Source of the DNA: Flavobacterium praedii
Lineage (GTDB): Bacteria > Bacteroidota > Bacteroidia > Flavobacteriales > Flavobacteriaceae
Reading direction: 5' to 3'
Assembly (NCBI RefSeq): GCF_026810365.1
Contig: NZ_CP113948.1
Coordinates: 2,195,001-2,259,000, forward strand
DNA: 64,000 bases
Under the pieces are notes generated by a model that ran no database searches, was not told the origin of the DNA, and was given only the letters and a program-made list of their open reading frames with translations. The position numbers and the translations under genes were made by a program. How positions within the stretch are numbered: the first letter of the stretch is position 1; each line of letters starts with the position of its first letter. This document shows positions 1-8,749 of this stretch, piece after piece.

Positions 1-22
1 AAAAAACTTCAAAAGTCAATGA

Positions 23-1294
23 CTAATTATTTTTCAGCAGTTCCATTCCGATAGCACAATCCAGACATTTATTTTTATTGCAATATTCATTTTTGAGTTG
101 CAATAATGATTGTGTTTCAAATGCATTTTTAGCTTTTATCCCAAAGGAACCAAATTTATCTATTATTGAATTTTTCTCAGGATCAATTTCATTTAAAATA
201 GTAATTAAATCCTCCGAAGCCTCCTTTCCTTGACTTTTGACATAAGCAAATTGAAGCGGAATAATCGTATTCAAAACAATTAAATCCAGAAAAGATTTGG
301 ACAAGATTTTCTTTTTCTTGGGACTTTCTTTATCGAATTGATAATGAGTTTGCCAATAAGGAGAGACCGAAATGCAAAAAAAATCATAAATTGCATTGAT
401 AGCATTCAAGCCACTTATTTTTGAAAATAAATTTTGATGTTTGTGGTACAAATTAGCTAACTGGGACAACCGAATTGTTGGAAAATTATCAGGGCGATGT
501 TTAAAAAACTGTACAGGTTCGACACAACTTTTGTCTAATTGGTATTTATGGAGCAAATAAAAATACCTGAATTTCAAATCTTTGAAATAGTTATCTTCTT
601 TTTCAGCATCCAATAATCCTGCAGAACCGAAAAGTAAAGCTTCGAGATTCTCTACTTCAAAACATTCTTTTCGAATGACTGAAAATGGAATAGATTGAGC
701 AATTTTCAGAAAAATATCGCCATTGGTATTTAAACCAAAGCTTTTAGCCAAAAGACAAAACAGAACAGCTTCCCAATCATTATTGGTCGATACTAACAAT
801 TCAAAAACAGGTATTGATTTCCTTTCCAATCGCTCAAAAAACAATCGTTCTTGCCAATTGATTAATGTAAATTGAGGAATTTCCTTTAGCTGTTTTTCGC
901 AAAAAATCCAAGATTTTGGACGCAACAATTTTTGATAATTATTTACAATTTCTGTACAAACATAATTTTTTAGTTCTAGTACAGGAATTTCAGAATTATT
1001 GCTTCGGTAAATTTCGGAATCGTGCTCCCAAACCACATGCAAAATTACGTTTTTATAACTCACATCTACTTCATGATGATGGAGATACCAATCAGAAGAT
1101 TTGACATGAATTTCAACATTTCCAGCCCACTTCTGATTTCCAATAGTAATTTGAGCATTGAAAAAATCAGGGCCTGCCTGTTCTAGATACTGCCCGACAT
1201 TACTAATTATGATTTCCTCTTGATTACTCGTTTTTAGATTTAAAGCATCAAATTTTTTGAACTTCCAGAGGTAGTGGAGAAAATCTTCTTTCAT
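23..1294 (-). CDS. DUF2851 family protein
   Basis: This 423-aa soluble protein begins MKEDFLHYLWKFKKF and runs through a block around residues 55-95 (GNVEIHVKSSDW, then VILHVVWEHD). I recognise this from memory as the DUF2851 family, which is common in Bacteroidota and has no assigned biochemical role. It has no signal peptide or membrane segment. The C-terminus carries C405, C410 and C413, which could bind a metal; this is inference. It stands alone, with the gene downstream on the same strand lying outside the window. The ORF is full length and uses the first ATG. Confidence 0.75.
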   Translation of the reverse strand: MKEDFLHYLWKFKKFDALNLKTSNQEEIIISNVGQYLEQAGPDFFNAQITIGNQKWAGNVEIHVKSSDWYLHHHEVDVSYKNVILHVVWEHDSEIYRSNNSEIPVLELKNYVCTEIVNNYQKLLRPKSWIFCEKQLKEIPQFTLINWQERLFFERLERKSIPVFELLVSTNNDWEAVLFCLLAKSFGLNTNGDIFLKIAQSIPFSVIRKECFEVENLEALLFGSAGLLDAEKEDNYFKDLKFRYFYLLHKYQLDKSCVEPVQFFKHRPDNFPTIRLSQLANLYHKHQNLFSKISGLNAINAIYDFFCISVSPYWQTHYQFDKESPKKKKILSKSFLDLIVLNTIIPLQFAYVKSQGKEASEDLITILNEIDPEKNSIIDKFGSFGIKAKNAFETQSLLQLKNEYCNKNKCLDCAIGMELLKNN

Positions 1295-1469
1295 ATTTTT
1301 TTTAGATAATAGATGAAAAGATAAGAGATAATAGACTCATCCTAAAAGACTAAAGTACTAAAAAAAACCAACAACTTAACTTACAAAGTTAAAAAGACAG
1401 ATAATTCTACAAAAATTTAAAATCATTAATCAATTAATGATTAAAATGCTCGATATAAAATTGAAAAAA

Positions 1470-1952
1470 TTATTTCAATAAATACAATTTAGCACAAGCT
1501 CTAGCATCAGATAAAGCTTCGTGATGATTCAGTTGAATTTGCATTGCTTTACAGCAATCACTTAATTTAGTTGGTTTTAAACCTTTAGATTTATATATTT
1601 TGACAGTACATTCCCAACGGGATCCAATATTTAAATCTTCGTAGTTCAAACCATAAAGCGCCATAGATTTAGATAAAACATTACGATCAAAACTTTCATT
1701 ATGCGCCACAATGATTCTGTTTTGAAGTCTTTTTTGAATTTCGGGAAAAACCTCTACAAACGATTTAGCATTCGCCGTATCTCTCGGATAAATTCCATGT
1801 ACTCGAATCGTAAAAGGATTGTATTCGTTGTTGGGTGGTTTGATTAAAGTCACAAACTCATCTACAATAACCCCATTTTCGACGGTAACAATCCCAACCG
1901 AACACGGATGATAAGCGGTGGCCGTTTCAAAATCTATAGCAGTAAAGGTCAT
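1470..1952 (-). CDS. DEDDh 3'-5' exonuclease (DNA polymerase III epsilon-like)
   Basis: A 160-aa exonuclease domain with no extra domains. The catalytic residues of the DEDDh family are visible: D7 and E9 (IDFETA), D89 (HNESFDRN), and H144/D149 (HHEALSDA). The family removes nucleotides from 3' ends and acts in proofreading or repair. The short length and lack of a polymerase-binding tail suggest a stand-alone nuclease rather than the replicative epsilon subunit. The gene lies between DUF2851 and the CBS-type gene on the same strand, with gaps of about 80-175 bp, so co-transcription is possible but not shown. Confidence 0.85.
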   Translation of the reverse strand: MTFTAIDFETATAYHPCSVGIVTVENGVIVDEFVTLIKPPNNEYNPFTIRVHGIYPRDTANAKSFVEVFPEIQKRLQNRIIVAHNESFDRNVLSKSMALYGLNYEDLNIGSRWECTVKIYKSKGLKPTKLSDCCKAMQIQLNHHEALSDARACAKLYLLK

Positions 1953-1962
1953 AGGTATTTTA

Positions 1963-2016
1963 GAATTTAGATTGCAGATTTTAGATTGCAGATTTTGAAG
2001 TAGTCCTTAAAATCTG
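1963..2016. repeat. TTTAGATTGCAGA short repeat tract
   Basis: Two tandem TTTAGATTGCAGATTTT units and an inverted partner (AAAATCTGCAATC) fill the gap between the exonuclease and the CBS-type gene. Similar TTTAGATT tracts recur near 3396-3412, 19009-19027 and 55859-55893, so this is a dispersed intergenic repeat. Confidence 0.6.
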
Positions 2017-2030
2017 CAATCCAAATAAAA

Positions 2031-3392
2031 TTATTTCATCGACCGAATAATATCCGATTTAGTAATAATTTGATGATTCCCATTTTCAAGTTCAACCAAA
2101 ACGGCATCATTTTCTTTAGTAAATAACTTAGATACATCTTCGATTGAAGTTCCTAATTTTACAACAGGAAACGGTTTACCCATAACTTCTTTGATAGGTT
2201 TATCAGCTACATTTTTATCAGCTACATAACTTCTAAACAAATCTGTTTCGTCAACAGAACCAACAAAACCAGTAATATCAACCACAGGGATTTGCGAAAT
2301 ATTATACTTACGCATGCGATCAATAGCGTGCGAAACTAATTCTTCAGTTCGAACAATAACTAATGGTTGATTGATATGATCTTTGATAACGTCTTCCGCT
2401 TTGGTTACATCATCTTCCAAGAATCCTCTTTCTCTCATCCAGTCATCATTAAACATTTTACCCACGTAACGGCTTCCAGAATCATGAAACAATACCACAA
2501 CCACATCTTCTGGTTTGAAATGCTCTTTGAGCTGCAACAATCCTTTTATAGCAGCACCTGCAGAATTCCCAACAAATATTCCTTCTTCAAGAGCAATTTT
2601 TCGGGTATAAACTGCTGCGTCTTTATCGGTTACTTTGGTAAATCCATCAATAAGAGAGAAGTCCACATTCTTTGGTAAAATATCTTCACCTATTCCTTCT
2701 GTGATGTACGAATAAATTTCATTTTCATCAAATATCCCAGTTTCGTGGTATTTTTTAAAAACAGAGCCATACGTGTCAATTCCCCAAATTTTGATGTTTG
2801 GATTTTTCTCTTTCAAGAATTTCCCAACGCCCGAAATTGTTCCACCAGTTCCAACTCCAACCACAAAATGAGTTATTTTCCCTTCGGTTTGTTTCCAAAT
2901 CTCGGGTCCTGTTTGCTCGTAATGCGCTAAGGAATTGGACATATTATCGTATTGATTTACATACCAAGAGTTTGGTGTCTCTGATGCCAATCTTTTGGAA
3001 ACCGAGTAATACGAACGAGGATCTGTAGGCTCCACATCGGTAGGACAAACTACTACTTTGGCACCCACGGCACGAAGGATATCCATTTTCTCTTTAGATT
3101 GCTTATCGGATATCACACAGATCAATTTATAACCTTTTATAATGGCTACCAACGCCAAACCCATTCCAGTATTTCCAGAAGTTCCTTCTATTATTGTTCC
3201 TCCTGGTTGCAAACGTCCATCTGCTTCAGCATCTTCAATCATTTTTACAGCCATACGGTCTTTTACTGAATTACCAGGATTGAATGTTTCTACTTTAGCC
3301 AAAACTAAAGCATCTACTTCTGACGTTATTTTATTGAGTTTTACTAATGGAGTATTCCCAATGGTGCCTAATATATTTTCTGAGTATTCCAT
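2031..3392 (-). CDS. Cystathionine beta-synthase-like PLP enzyme with C-terminal CBS pair
   Basis: A 453-aa protein of the beta-family PLP enzymes. The Schiff-base lysine is K44 in NPGNSVKDR, the substrate loop is EGTSGNTG around residues 69-76, and the phosphate-binding loop is GVGTGGTISG near residues 179-188. Residues from about 335 form two CBS repeats, as in bacterial and eukaryotic cystathionine beta-synthases. It lacks the N-terminal haem region of the human enzyme. The expected reaction joins serine (or O-acetylserine) with homocysteine or sulfide. Sequence alone does not separate cystathionine synthase from cysteine synthase activity. CBS domains often bind adenosyl ligands, which would make it allosterically regulated. 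Confidence 0.85.
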   Translation of the reverse strand: MEYSENILGTIGNTPLVKLNKITSEVDALVLAKVETFNPGNSVKDRMAVKMIEDAEADGRLQPGGTIIEGTSGNTGMGLALVAIIKGYKLICVISDKQSKEKMDILRAVGAKVVVCPTDVEPTDPRSYYSVSKRLASETPNSWYVNQYDNMSNSLAHYEQTGPEIWKQTEGKITHFVVGVGTGGTISGVGKFLKEKNPNIKIWGIDTYGSVFKKYHETGIFDENEIYSYITEGIGEDILPKNVDFSLIDGFTKVTDKDAAVYTRKIALEEGIFVGNSAGAAIKGLLQLKEHFKPEDVVVVLFHDSGSRYVGKMFNDDWMRERGFLEDDVTKAEDVIKDHINQPLVIVRTEELVSHAIDRMRKYNISQIPVVDITGFVGSVDETDLFRSYVADKNVADKPIKEVMGKPFPVVKLGTSIEDVSKLFTKENDAVLVELENGNHQIITKSDIIRSMK

Positions 3393-3502
3393 TTATAATT
3401 TTAGAATTTAGATTTAAAAGTGTAAAATTAAAAACAATTTTCTTCGAGTTTTTTAATTTCGAAATAGAATTTCAATTTTTAATATTATACAAAATAAAGA
3501 AG

Positions 3503-5461
3503 TTAATTAAAAAAGTTCCATACCAATCCGAAACGAATTAAGAAATCACGATACGGATAATCGGGTGCCGAAAAATAATTATTTTCTGAAAACATCGAAT
3601 TAAAATGTTCTGCCTTTAAATAAATTCGGGTTCGTTGAATTTTTGCATTTATAAAAAAGTCCAAATTAGGATAATTACCAATCTTTACTTTATTTTGAGT
3701 AAAAAATTCGCCAATCAAAGGATTATAACCGTTACTGTAATAACTGGTAAAATAATTTAACTCCAACCCTATTTGTAAAAATAATTTTTTATCAATTATA
3801 TAATCCGAAAAGTAAAAAGTGTTTCTGGTTACAAATTCCGGAACATTCAAAATTGGATCCGATTGATCAACTTTTTGAAACAACAAAGTATTATCTAATG
3901 CCCATTTACCAAAAACAAACTCCTTAGACGCCTTCAACGAAACATAACGAATGACCTTTCCATATTGTGAAGGCGATATAAATTGTTGCAAACTATCATT
4001 TCGTTGAATATCTGTTGTTACATCGGCAAAATACAAATGATCTTTAATAGAATTCAATTGCAAAGACAATTTACCCCATTGCGTGTCAGCGTTTACACTG
4101 ATAGCATTTATTTTTTCATTCACAAAATCATTCGACCAATTATACGATTTATAACTACTCTGAAGTAAGTTGAAATTGTTATTAGGCAACTTATTCATGT
4201 TTTGGTAACGAAATGACACTTGATTGTCCTCGTTAAAATCATATACTGCCGAGGCGTCTAAATTGGATAAATTTTGATCTGTAATCGATTTAGAATATGA
4301 AAATTTCCCATTCCATTTGTCTTTGCGATAATTGTATTGTCCCCCAATACTATTAATAGTTTGACTTAACAAATTTGGAACAGTTTCGGTATCAAAATAC
4401 AAAATATTGTTGTAAAAATAATTGGATCTAAAATCATCTGCAAAAAAAGTAAAAGCACCCAAAGTGGTATTTTCATAAACCAAACCCACCTTATTATACA
4501 TTTTGTTATAGGTAGTTTTATCATTTATACCACTTGTAGCAAATGATTTACCAAAACGATTCACCTGTAGCCCTCCTACATAGGATGGGACGGTTTGTTG
4601 GGTATAATCAAAGTAAATATCTTCGTAATTAAATTGTTCTGTTACATATAGATTGTTTCCTCCTTTTTTTGGGTTGATCCTAAAGGTTTGATCCACAAAA
4701 AAACGTTTCCCTTTCAACAACGACATAGCATCTTCGAAATAAACCCCCAATCGGGCTCTATTATCAAAATCAGGGTCGCCACTCTCAAAATCACTAGACT
4801 TACTAATCCCTCCATTTTCTTCGTTTTGAACCTTTTGCGCTACATAATGCGCATTGGCAACATAACGGCCATCTTTGGTATTATAGCTACTTGTAAATCG
4901 AAAATTCCCTGTTCTAGCTTCATGATTAATGTATCTACCTTCAGAACGCAATGCCCTGTAAGCTATAGAAAAATTCAGTCTTGGAGACGTATTTATTGCA
5001 AAATAAACATCTGTAGACTGTCCTCTAACAATGGTAGTTTTAAAATAAAGCTCGGTTACGGGAGTCGCAACATTAGCATATCTTATGTGTTCGGCTTTGC
5101 TAAAATTAAATTGTTTGGCTGTAAAACCAAACCCGGGATAAGGCGAAAATCCATTCAAACCATATTGAAGTGTATTATATGTTTGTCCCTCATTACTAAA
5201 ACTCAAAAGCCCAAAATTATCTTTTCGCAAATAATTAAAAGAATGTTCTTTGCGTATAGATTGGGTTGTATCTATGTAAGTAGTATCCCGATCCAGTGAA
5301 ATAATCTGATACATATCATAAGTTGCTTCAGGCGCTTTTTTCTTCTTTATCGAGTCCGAAGAATTGTATTTGCTATTATAATCAATTTCTTTAGCACTAT
5401 TTACTTGAGAAAACAGCAGAAATGGGAAGGCTAAAAAAAATAAAGAAAAGAAAATTCTCAT
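3503..5461 (-). CDS. Putative outer-membrane porin (beta-barrel)
   Basis: A 652-aa protein with a clear signal peptide (MRIFFSLFFLAFPFLLFSQ). It has alternating aromatic and polar strands throughout and a C-terminus ending in WNFFN, typical of outer-membrane barrels. It resembles the flavobacterial putative porin family (Porin_10 type), recognised from memory. The first part (to about residue 70) is polar and may face the periplasm. No partner gene is adjacent. A TAnnTTTG promoter element lies 45 bp upstream, so it is probably a single transcription unit. The substrate is unknown. Confidence 0.75.
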   Translation of the reverse strand: MRIFFSLFFLAFPFLLFSQVNSAKEIDYNSKYNSSDSIKKKKAPEATYDMYQIISLDRDTTYIDTTQSIRKEHSFNYLRKDNFGLLSFSNEGQTYNTLQYGLNGFSPYPGFGFTAKQFNFSKAEHIRYANVATPVTELYFKTTIVRGQSTDVYFAINTSPRLNFSIAYRALRSEGRYINHEARTGNFRFTSSYNTKDGRYVANAHYVAQKVQNEENGGISKSSDFESGDPDFDNRARLGVYFEDAMSLLKGKRFFVDQTFRINPKKGGNNLYVTEQFNYEDIYFDYTQQTVPSYVGGLQVNRFGKSFATSGINDKTTYNKMYNKVGLVYENTTLGAFTFFADDFRSNYFYNNILYFDTETVPNLLSQTINSIGGQYNYRKDKWNGKFSYSKSITDQNLSNLDASAVYDFNEDNQVSFRYQNMNKLPNNNFNLLQSSYKSYNWSNDFVNEKINAISVNADTQWGKLSLQLNSIKDHLYFADVTTDIQRNDSLQQFISPSQYGKVIRYVSLKASKEFVFGKWALDNTLLFQKVDQSDPILNVPEFVTRNTFYFSDYIIDKKLFLQIGLELNYFTSYYSNGYNPLIGEFFTQNKVKIGNYPNLDFFINAKIQRTRIYLKAEHFNSMFSENNYFSAPDYPYRDFLIRFGLVWNFFN

Positions 5462-5505
5462 TTGAAAAGGGTATAATTAGGCAATTATTGTATTGATATA
5501 TCGAG

Positions 5506-5513
5506 CAAAGGTA
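5506..5513 (-). promoter_or_regulatory. Bacteroidota -7 element before porin gene
   Basis: TACCTTTG on the minus strand matches the TAnnTTTG consensus of the Bacteroidota primary sigma factor and lies about 45 bp upstream of the porin start codon. No -33 element was confirmed. Confidence 0.5.
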
Positions 5514-5610
5514 AAGGATAAAAACATATAAATAAAAAAACCACTCAATTTATAAAACAAACCACAAAACATAATTTAGTTAAAATCGACAACATTCATA
5601 TTCCGAATAA

Positions 5611-5893
5611 TTTGGGCGAGTCCCCATTATTGCAAGTGGGCCACTTCACTTACTGCCTATTAGCCCACTTACAATAACGCGGTCGGGCTATACGCGCTAC
5701 TTCGGTAGCTAGCTTCTATCCCTCTCGCGCAATGTCATTAAGTTAAGCTTTGTTTTTTCTCGCCAAGACGCAAAGGCACAAAGTTAAGAGCCGATTTCTT
5801 GGCGTCTTCGCGTCTTTGCGAGAGTTATATTTTGAAAAAGCGTAGTGAGAAACCCTTAACTTAATGACATTGCCCTCTCGCACTCGCAAGATG
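5611..5893 (-). repeat. Structured intergenic element, copy 1 (interrupted by MITE-like insert)
   Basis: Read on the minus strand it carries the shared blocks of a six-copy element: a GGGATAG start, the small hairpin GCTAC-CGAA-GTAGC, ATAGCCCGACC, a long paired stem, and a CGCCCAAA end. The stem arms differ in sequence from those of the other copies but still pair, with two G:U wobbles. A 145-bp insert (5729-5873) interrupts the 5' end and is flanked by 8-bp direct repeats. It fills most of the 538-bp gap between the porin gene and rnhB. It may correspond to a known Bacteroidota RNA motif such as Flavo-1, which I cannot confirm. Confidence 0.7.
5729..5873. mobile_element. MITE-like element, copy 1 (8-bp TSD CCTCTCGC)
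   Basis: A 145-bp non-coding insert with terminal inverted repeats (CAATGTCATTAAGTTAAG at the left end and its complement at the right end). It contains internal GACGCAAAG / CTTTGCGTC-type palindromic blocks. It is flanked by identical octamers CCTCTCGC at 5721-5728 and 5874-5881, which is the mark of transposition. A second copy is at 45842-45977. No transposase gene is present in the window. Confidence 0.75.
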
Positions 5894-5999
5894 TGGAGTG
5901 CAATCCTAACCTCTTTATTTTTCCCGAAACCAATTTGCTCTTAAAAAAAAAGAAAATCAAGAAAAATTTACAATATTTGTCCCACCAAAAGATTTCAAT

Positions 6000-6659
6000 A
6001 TGCTTCTAAATAATTTTTCTACCTTTCTGCTTGAAACAGGTACTGACGAAGCCGGTCGTGGATGCCTTGCTGGTCCGGTAACCGCTGCAGCCGTAATTCT
6101 ACCAATAGATTTTGAAAATACAATCTTAAATGATAGCAAGCAACTAAGCGAAAAAGTTCGAGAAAAACTTCGACCAATTATCGAAGAACATGCTATTACA
6201 TTTGCCGTTACCCATTTGCATCCCAAAGAAATTGATGAAATAAATATTCTCAATGCTTCGATGAAAGGAATGCAGGAATGCATCTTAAAATTAAACCAAA
6301 CTCCAGAATTTATTATTGTGGATGGCAATCGAGCACTAAACGCCAAATTAGGCTTGAAGAATACTTTTGGAAAACAATTCTCAAAAGCTGAAATCGAAAG
6401 ATTAAAATCAATCCCAAATCAAAGTATCATAAAAGGAGATTCGAAATATTTAAGCATTGCCGCCGCTTCCGTCTTGGCAAAAACCTATCGTGACGAATAC
6501 ATGGACAAAATCCATGAAGAATTCCCCATGTACAATTGGAAAAAAAACAAAGGCTATCCCACCAAAGAACATCGCGAAGCCATCCGAAAATATGGCACCA
6601 CAAAATACCACCGAATGAGTTTTAGGTTGCTGCCAGAGCAGTTGAAATTGGAAATTTAA
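6000..6659 (+). CDS. rnhB: Ribonuclease HII
   Basis: A 219-aa enzyme that cuts the RNA strand of RNA-DNA hybrids and removes single ribonucleotides from DNA. The metal-binding acidic residues are visible: D16 and E17 in [16 protein letters not shown]108 in IIVDGNRAL, and D165 in AKTYRDEYM. The length is normal for bacterial RNase HII and no domain is added. The gene stands alone, transcribed away from the porin gene. A possible alternative start would trim the few residues before the DEAGR block; the first ATG is kept. Confidence 0.95.
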   Translation: MLLNNFSTFLLETGTDEAGRGCLAGPVTAAAVILPIDFENTILNDSKQLSEKVREKLRPIIEEHAITFAVTHLHPKEIDEINILNASMKGMQECILKLNQTPEFIIVDGNRALNAKLGLKNTFGKQFSKAEIERLKSIPNQSIIKGDSKYLSIAAASVLAKTYRDEYMDKIHEEFPMYNWKKNKGYPTKEHREAIRKYGTTKYHRMSFRLLPEQLKLEI

Positions 6660-6663
6660 ATTT

Positions 6664-6731
6664 TAACCGCAAAGACACAAAGTCGCAAAGAAAATCTGTG
6701 GCAATCTATAAAATCCGTGTTATCTGTGGCC
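6664..6731. repeat. Dispersed CGCAAAG / ATCTGTGG repeat remnants
   Basis: AACCGCAAAGACACAAAGTC followed by TCTGTGG and ATCCGTGTTATCTGTGG units lies between the convergent rnhB and lipB genes. The CGCAAAGACGCAAAG type recurs at 5760-5820, 41048-41161, 45894-45920 and 53790-53860. Confidence 0.5.
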
Positions 6732-6736
6732 AATAA

Positions 6737-7441
6737 TTATAAAGTCACAAACTCCGCTTCAAACAAATCAGAGAAATGTTTTAGGATTTTTTCTTTCACT
6801 TCTTGCTCATCTACTTTTTCTACACCAAGTTCAACATTCAAAGAAGTTACCGCTTTACCACGAATTCCACATGGAATGATGTTGTCAAAATATCCCAAGT
6901 CGGCGTTGACATTTAAGGCGAATCCGTGCATCGTTACCCAGCGGGAAGCGCGAACTCCCATAGCACAAATCTTTCTGGCGAAAGGTGTTCCTACCCCCAG
7001 CCAAACTCCAGTTTCGCCTTCGCTACGGCCACATCCTATTCCGTACTCTTGTAATGTAAGAATGATGGCTTCCTCCAAGAAACGCAAGTATTTATGAATA
7101 TCCGAAAAGAAATTCTCCAAATCTAGAATAGGATAACCCACAATTTGTCCCGGTCCGTGATAGGTAATATCACCACCTCGATTAATTTTATAGAAAGTGG
7201 CTCCTTTGGCTTCCAACTGTTTTTCGGATAGGAGCAAGTTGGTTAAATCTCCACTTTTTCCCAAAGTATAGACATGCGGATGTTCGACAAAAAGAAAATA
7301 ATTTGGCGTTTCAACAACTGTACCTTCTCTCCTGTTCTGAATTTTTAAATCCACAATTCCTTTGAACAACTCTTCTTGGTATTCCCAAGTTGCTTTATAA
7401 TCTTTATTACCTAAATCTTGAAGTTGGATGGTTTTGTTCAT
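6737..7441 (-). CDS. lipB: Octanoyl-ACP:protein N-octanoyltransferase
   Basis: A 234-aa enzyme that moves octanoyl groups from acyl carrier protein to lipoyl domains, the first step of lipoate synthesis. Family motifs visible are RGGDITYHGPGQIVGYP, the segment GVRASRWVTMHGFALNV and the catalytic cysteine in IIPCGI. I place the start at 7441 (MNKTIQLQDLG). The longer ORF beginning at 7480 would run over the promoter element at 7478-7485, and its extra residues are lysine-rich and unlike the family. lipA is not in the window. Confidence 0.93.
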   Translation of the reverse strand: MNKTIQLQDLGNKDYKATWEYQEELFKGIVDLKIQNRREGTVVETPNYFLFVEHPHVYTLGKSGDLTNLLLSEKQLEAKGATFYKINRGGDITYHGPGQIVGYPILDLENFFSDIHKYLRFLEEAIILTLQEYGIGCGRSEGETGVWLGVGTPFARKICAMGVRASRWVTMHGFALNVNADLGYFDNIIPCGIRGKAVTSLNVELGVEKVDEQEVKEKILKHFSDLFEAEFVTL

Positions 7442-7477
7442 TTTTCTTTTTGAGAAGCTAAGATTCTTTTTTTTTTG

Positions 7478-7485
7478 CAAAGGTA
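7478..7485 (-). promoter_or_regulatory. -7 element before lipB
   Basis: TACCTTTG on the minus strand, 37 bp upstream of the chosen lipB ATG. It supports the shorter start. Confidence 0.5.
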
Positions 7486-7539
7486 CAAAGTTTTGAAAGA
7501 TGTCTGTAGAACGTAAAAAAGGAAGTTTCTTCAGCTATC

Positions 7540-7624
7540 CTAACAGTTTTTTTTTGACCTGTTAGGTATAACATCTTCAATACGCTAAACAACAAACACC
7601 TAACAGGTTCTGAAAACCTGTTAG
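7540..7624. repeat. Two-stem hairpin repeat (CTAACAG type)
   Basis: The inner arms ACCTGTTAGGT (7557-7567) and ACCTAACAGGT (7598-7608) pair perfectly. The outer arms CTAACAG (7540-7546) and CTGTTAG (7618-7624) enclose them. The same architecture with a different stem sequence is found at 23284-23362. It lies just past the stop of the lipoprotein gene and before lipB, so it may also act as a transcription barrier. Confidence 0.6.
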
Positions 7625-7634
7625 AATTTGCGTC

Positions 7635-8375
7635 TTAATCTACCGCTTCTGGTTCCAAAACCACTTCGAGATTAGTAATTTCGGGATTTTGTTTACAATC
7701 GGTTAATAGAAATTGCAATAAAAGCGATTGACGATCGTCACTAATTTTTGCCAATGGATTGGAAACCGATTGAATTTTTCGAGGAAAATGGTAGTTCAAT
7801 ACATAACTCTGAACAAGTTTATAGCCTTTGTAATGGGTTTTAATTTTTTCTATTTGATCGAATTCTTTTTTTAATTGGATCGAATCGGTAATAGTAACGG
7901 TTCTGTTGAATCGGCTTCCAACATAATCGTAACTTACTTTATAATAATGCTCTTCGGCAGTCAAAGCGTAATTCTTTTTGATATTATCGGCATAGTCTTC
8001 GGCTTTATAAAGATCAATAATATCGGCAGCTTTCTTGAAGTTTTGAGAAACTGTGGCTCTAAACTCTTTTTCATAGGAGCTTTTCTTGATATGAACTTTC
8101 ACATCAGCGTATCTCAAATATACATTTTGATCTTCCTTTGGTGTTCTGGCAAATGTTTCTGCATATTTTTTAAAATAATCCTTGAACACATAAGTCGTGT
8201 CTTTGAAAATATCTTCTTTTGAATATTCCTCTTTTGCCAATTGCATATAACTGTGTTCATCTCTTAGCTCAACAACTTCAATGGTTCCGCTACCGTCTGA
8301 GTTTAGATGGAGGGTTTCGGTAACTTGACAGCTTGCAGCAAAAACGAGTATAACAAGTAATAAATATTTATTCAT
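7635..8375 (-). CDS. Uncharacterised lipoprotein
   Basis: A 246-aa protein beginning with a lipoprotein signal peptide and a lipobox ending FAASC, so C16 would be lipidated. The mature part has alternating strands and many charged residues, with a short stretch LNSDGSGTIEV near the N-terminus. That stretch is typical of lipoproteins with a beta-rich N-terminal domain seen in Bacteroidota. I do not recognise a catalytic motif or a named family. It has its own -7 element and no obvious operon partner, although lipB follows on the same strand after a hairpin repeat. Confidence 0.6.
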   Translation of the reverse strand: MNKYLLLVILVFAASCQVTETLHLNSDGSGTIEVVELRDEHSYMQLAKEEYSKEDIFKDTTYVFKDYFKKYAETFARTPKEDQNVYLRYADVKVHIKKSSYEKEFRATVSQNFKKAADIIDLYKAEDYADNIKKNYALTAEEHYYKVSYDYVGSRFNRTVTITDSIQLKKEFDQIEKIKTHYKGYKLVQSYVLNYHFPRKIQSVSNPLAKISDDRQSLLLQFLLTDCKQNPEITNLEVVLEPEAVD

Positions 8376-8749
8376 CCTTTAAAATATGATTGTCAGTTAT
8401 TTTTTTCAAATATAACTACTTTTAAATGTATTTGATCAACCTGTATTTAAATTCACACACTTTTAGTACTTCCACTGCATTCTATTTAGATACATATTAC
8501 TTCATTTTTTGATTACATACAAAGAAAAAAAATCAAAATAATAAAAAGAAGCTCGTTTGGCTGCAGAATATATTAAGTTATTGATTCCCAAAATAAAGCT
8601 CTTATTATACAAAACAAACACTATTCATCTTCATAATACTGATTTATAAATAAATAAAAAACAACTTTTTATTACAAAAAGAAGTCGTGACATTTGTAGT
8701 ATTAAAAAAAATTACCCCCAAAAACCATATCAATTTTAAAACAACCTAC
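8376..8749. other. Intergenic region between divergent lipoprotein genes
   Basis: 374 bp of very AT-rich DNA. It holds a minus-strand -7 element at 8407-8414 (TATATTTG) for the lipoprotein gene. I see no repeat, RNA or conserved ORF in the rest, and no convincing TAnnTTTG element for the plus-strand metalloprotease gene. Confidence 0.5.

Noticed and set aside
4688..5299. Plus-strand ORF of 203 codons
   Set aside because: Antisense shadow of the porin gene. No signal, motif or start context of its own.
5957..6346. Minus-strand ORF of 129 codons
   Set aside because: Lies opposite rnhB, whose catalytic motifs show which strand codes.
7442..7480. Longer lipB start
   Set aside because: It overlaps a TACCTTTG promoter element and adds a lysine-rich stretch unlike LipB.
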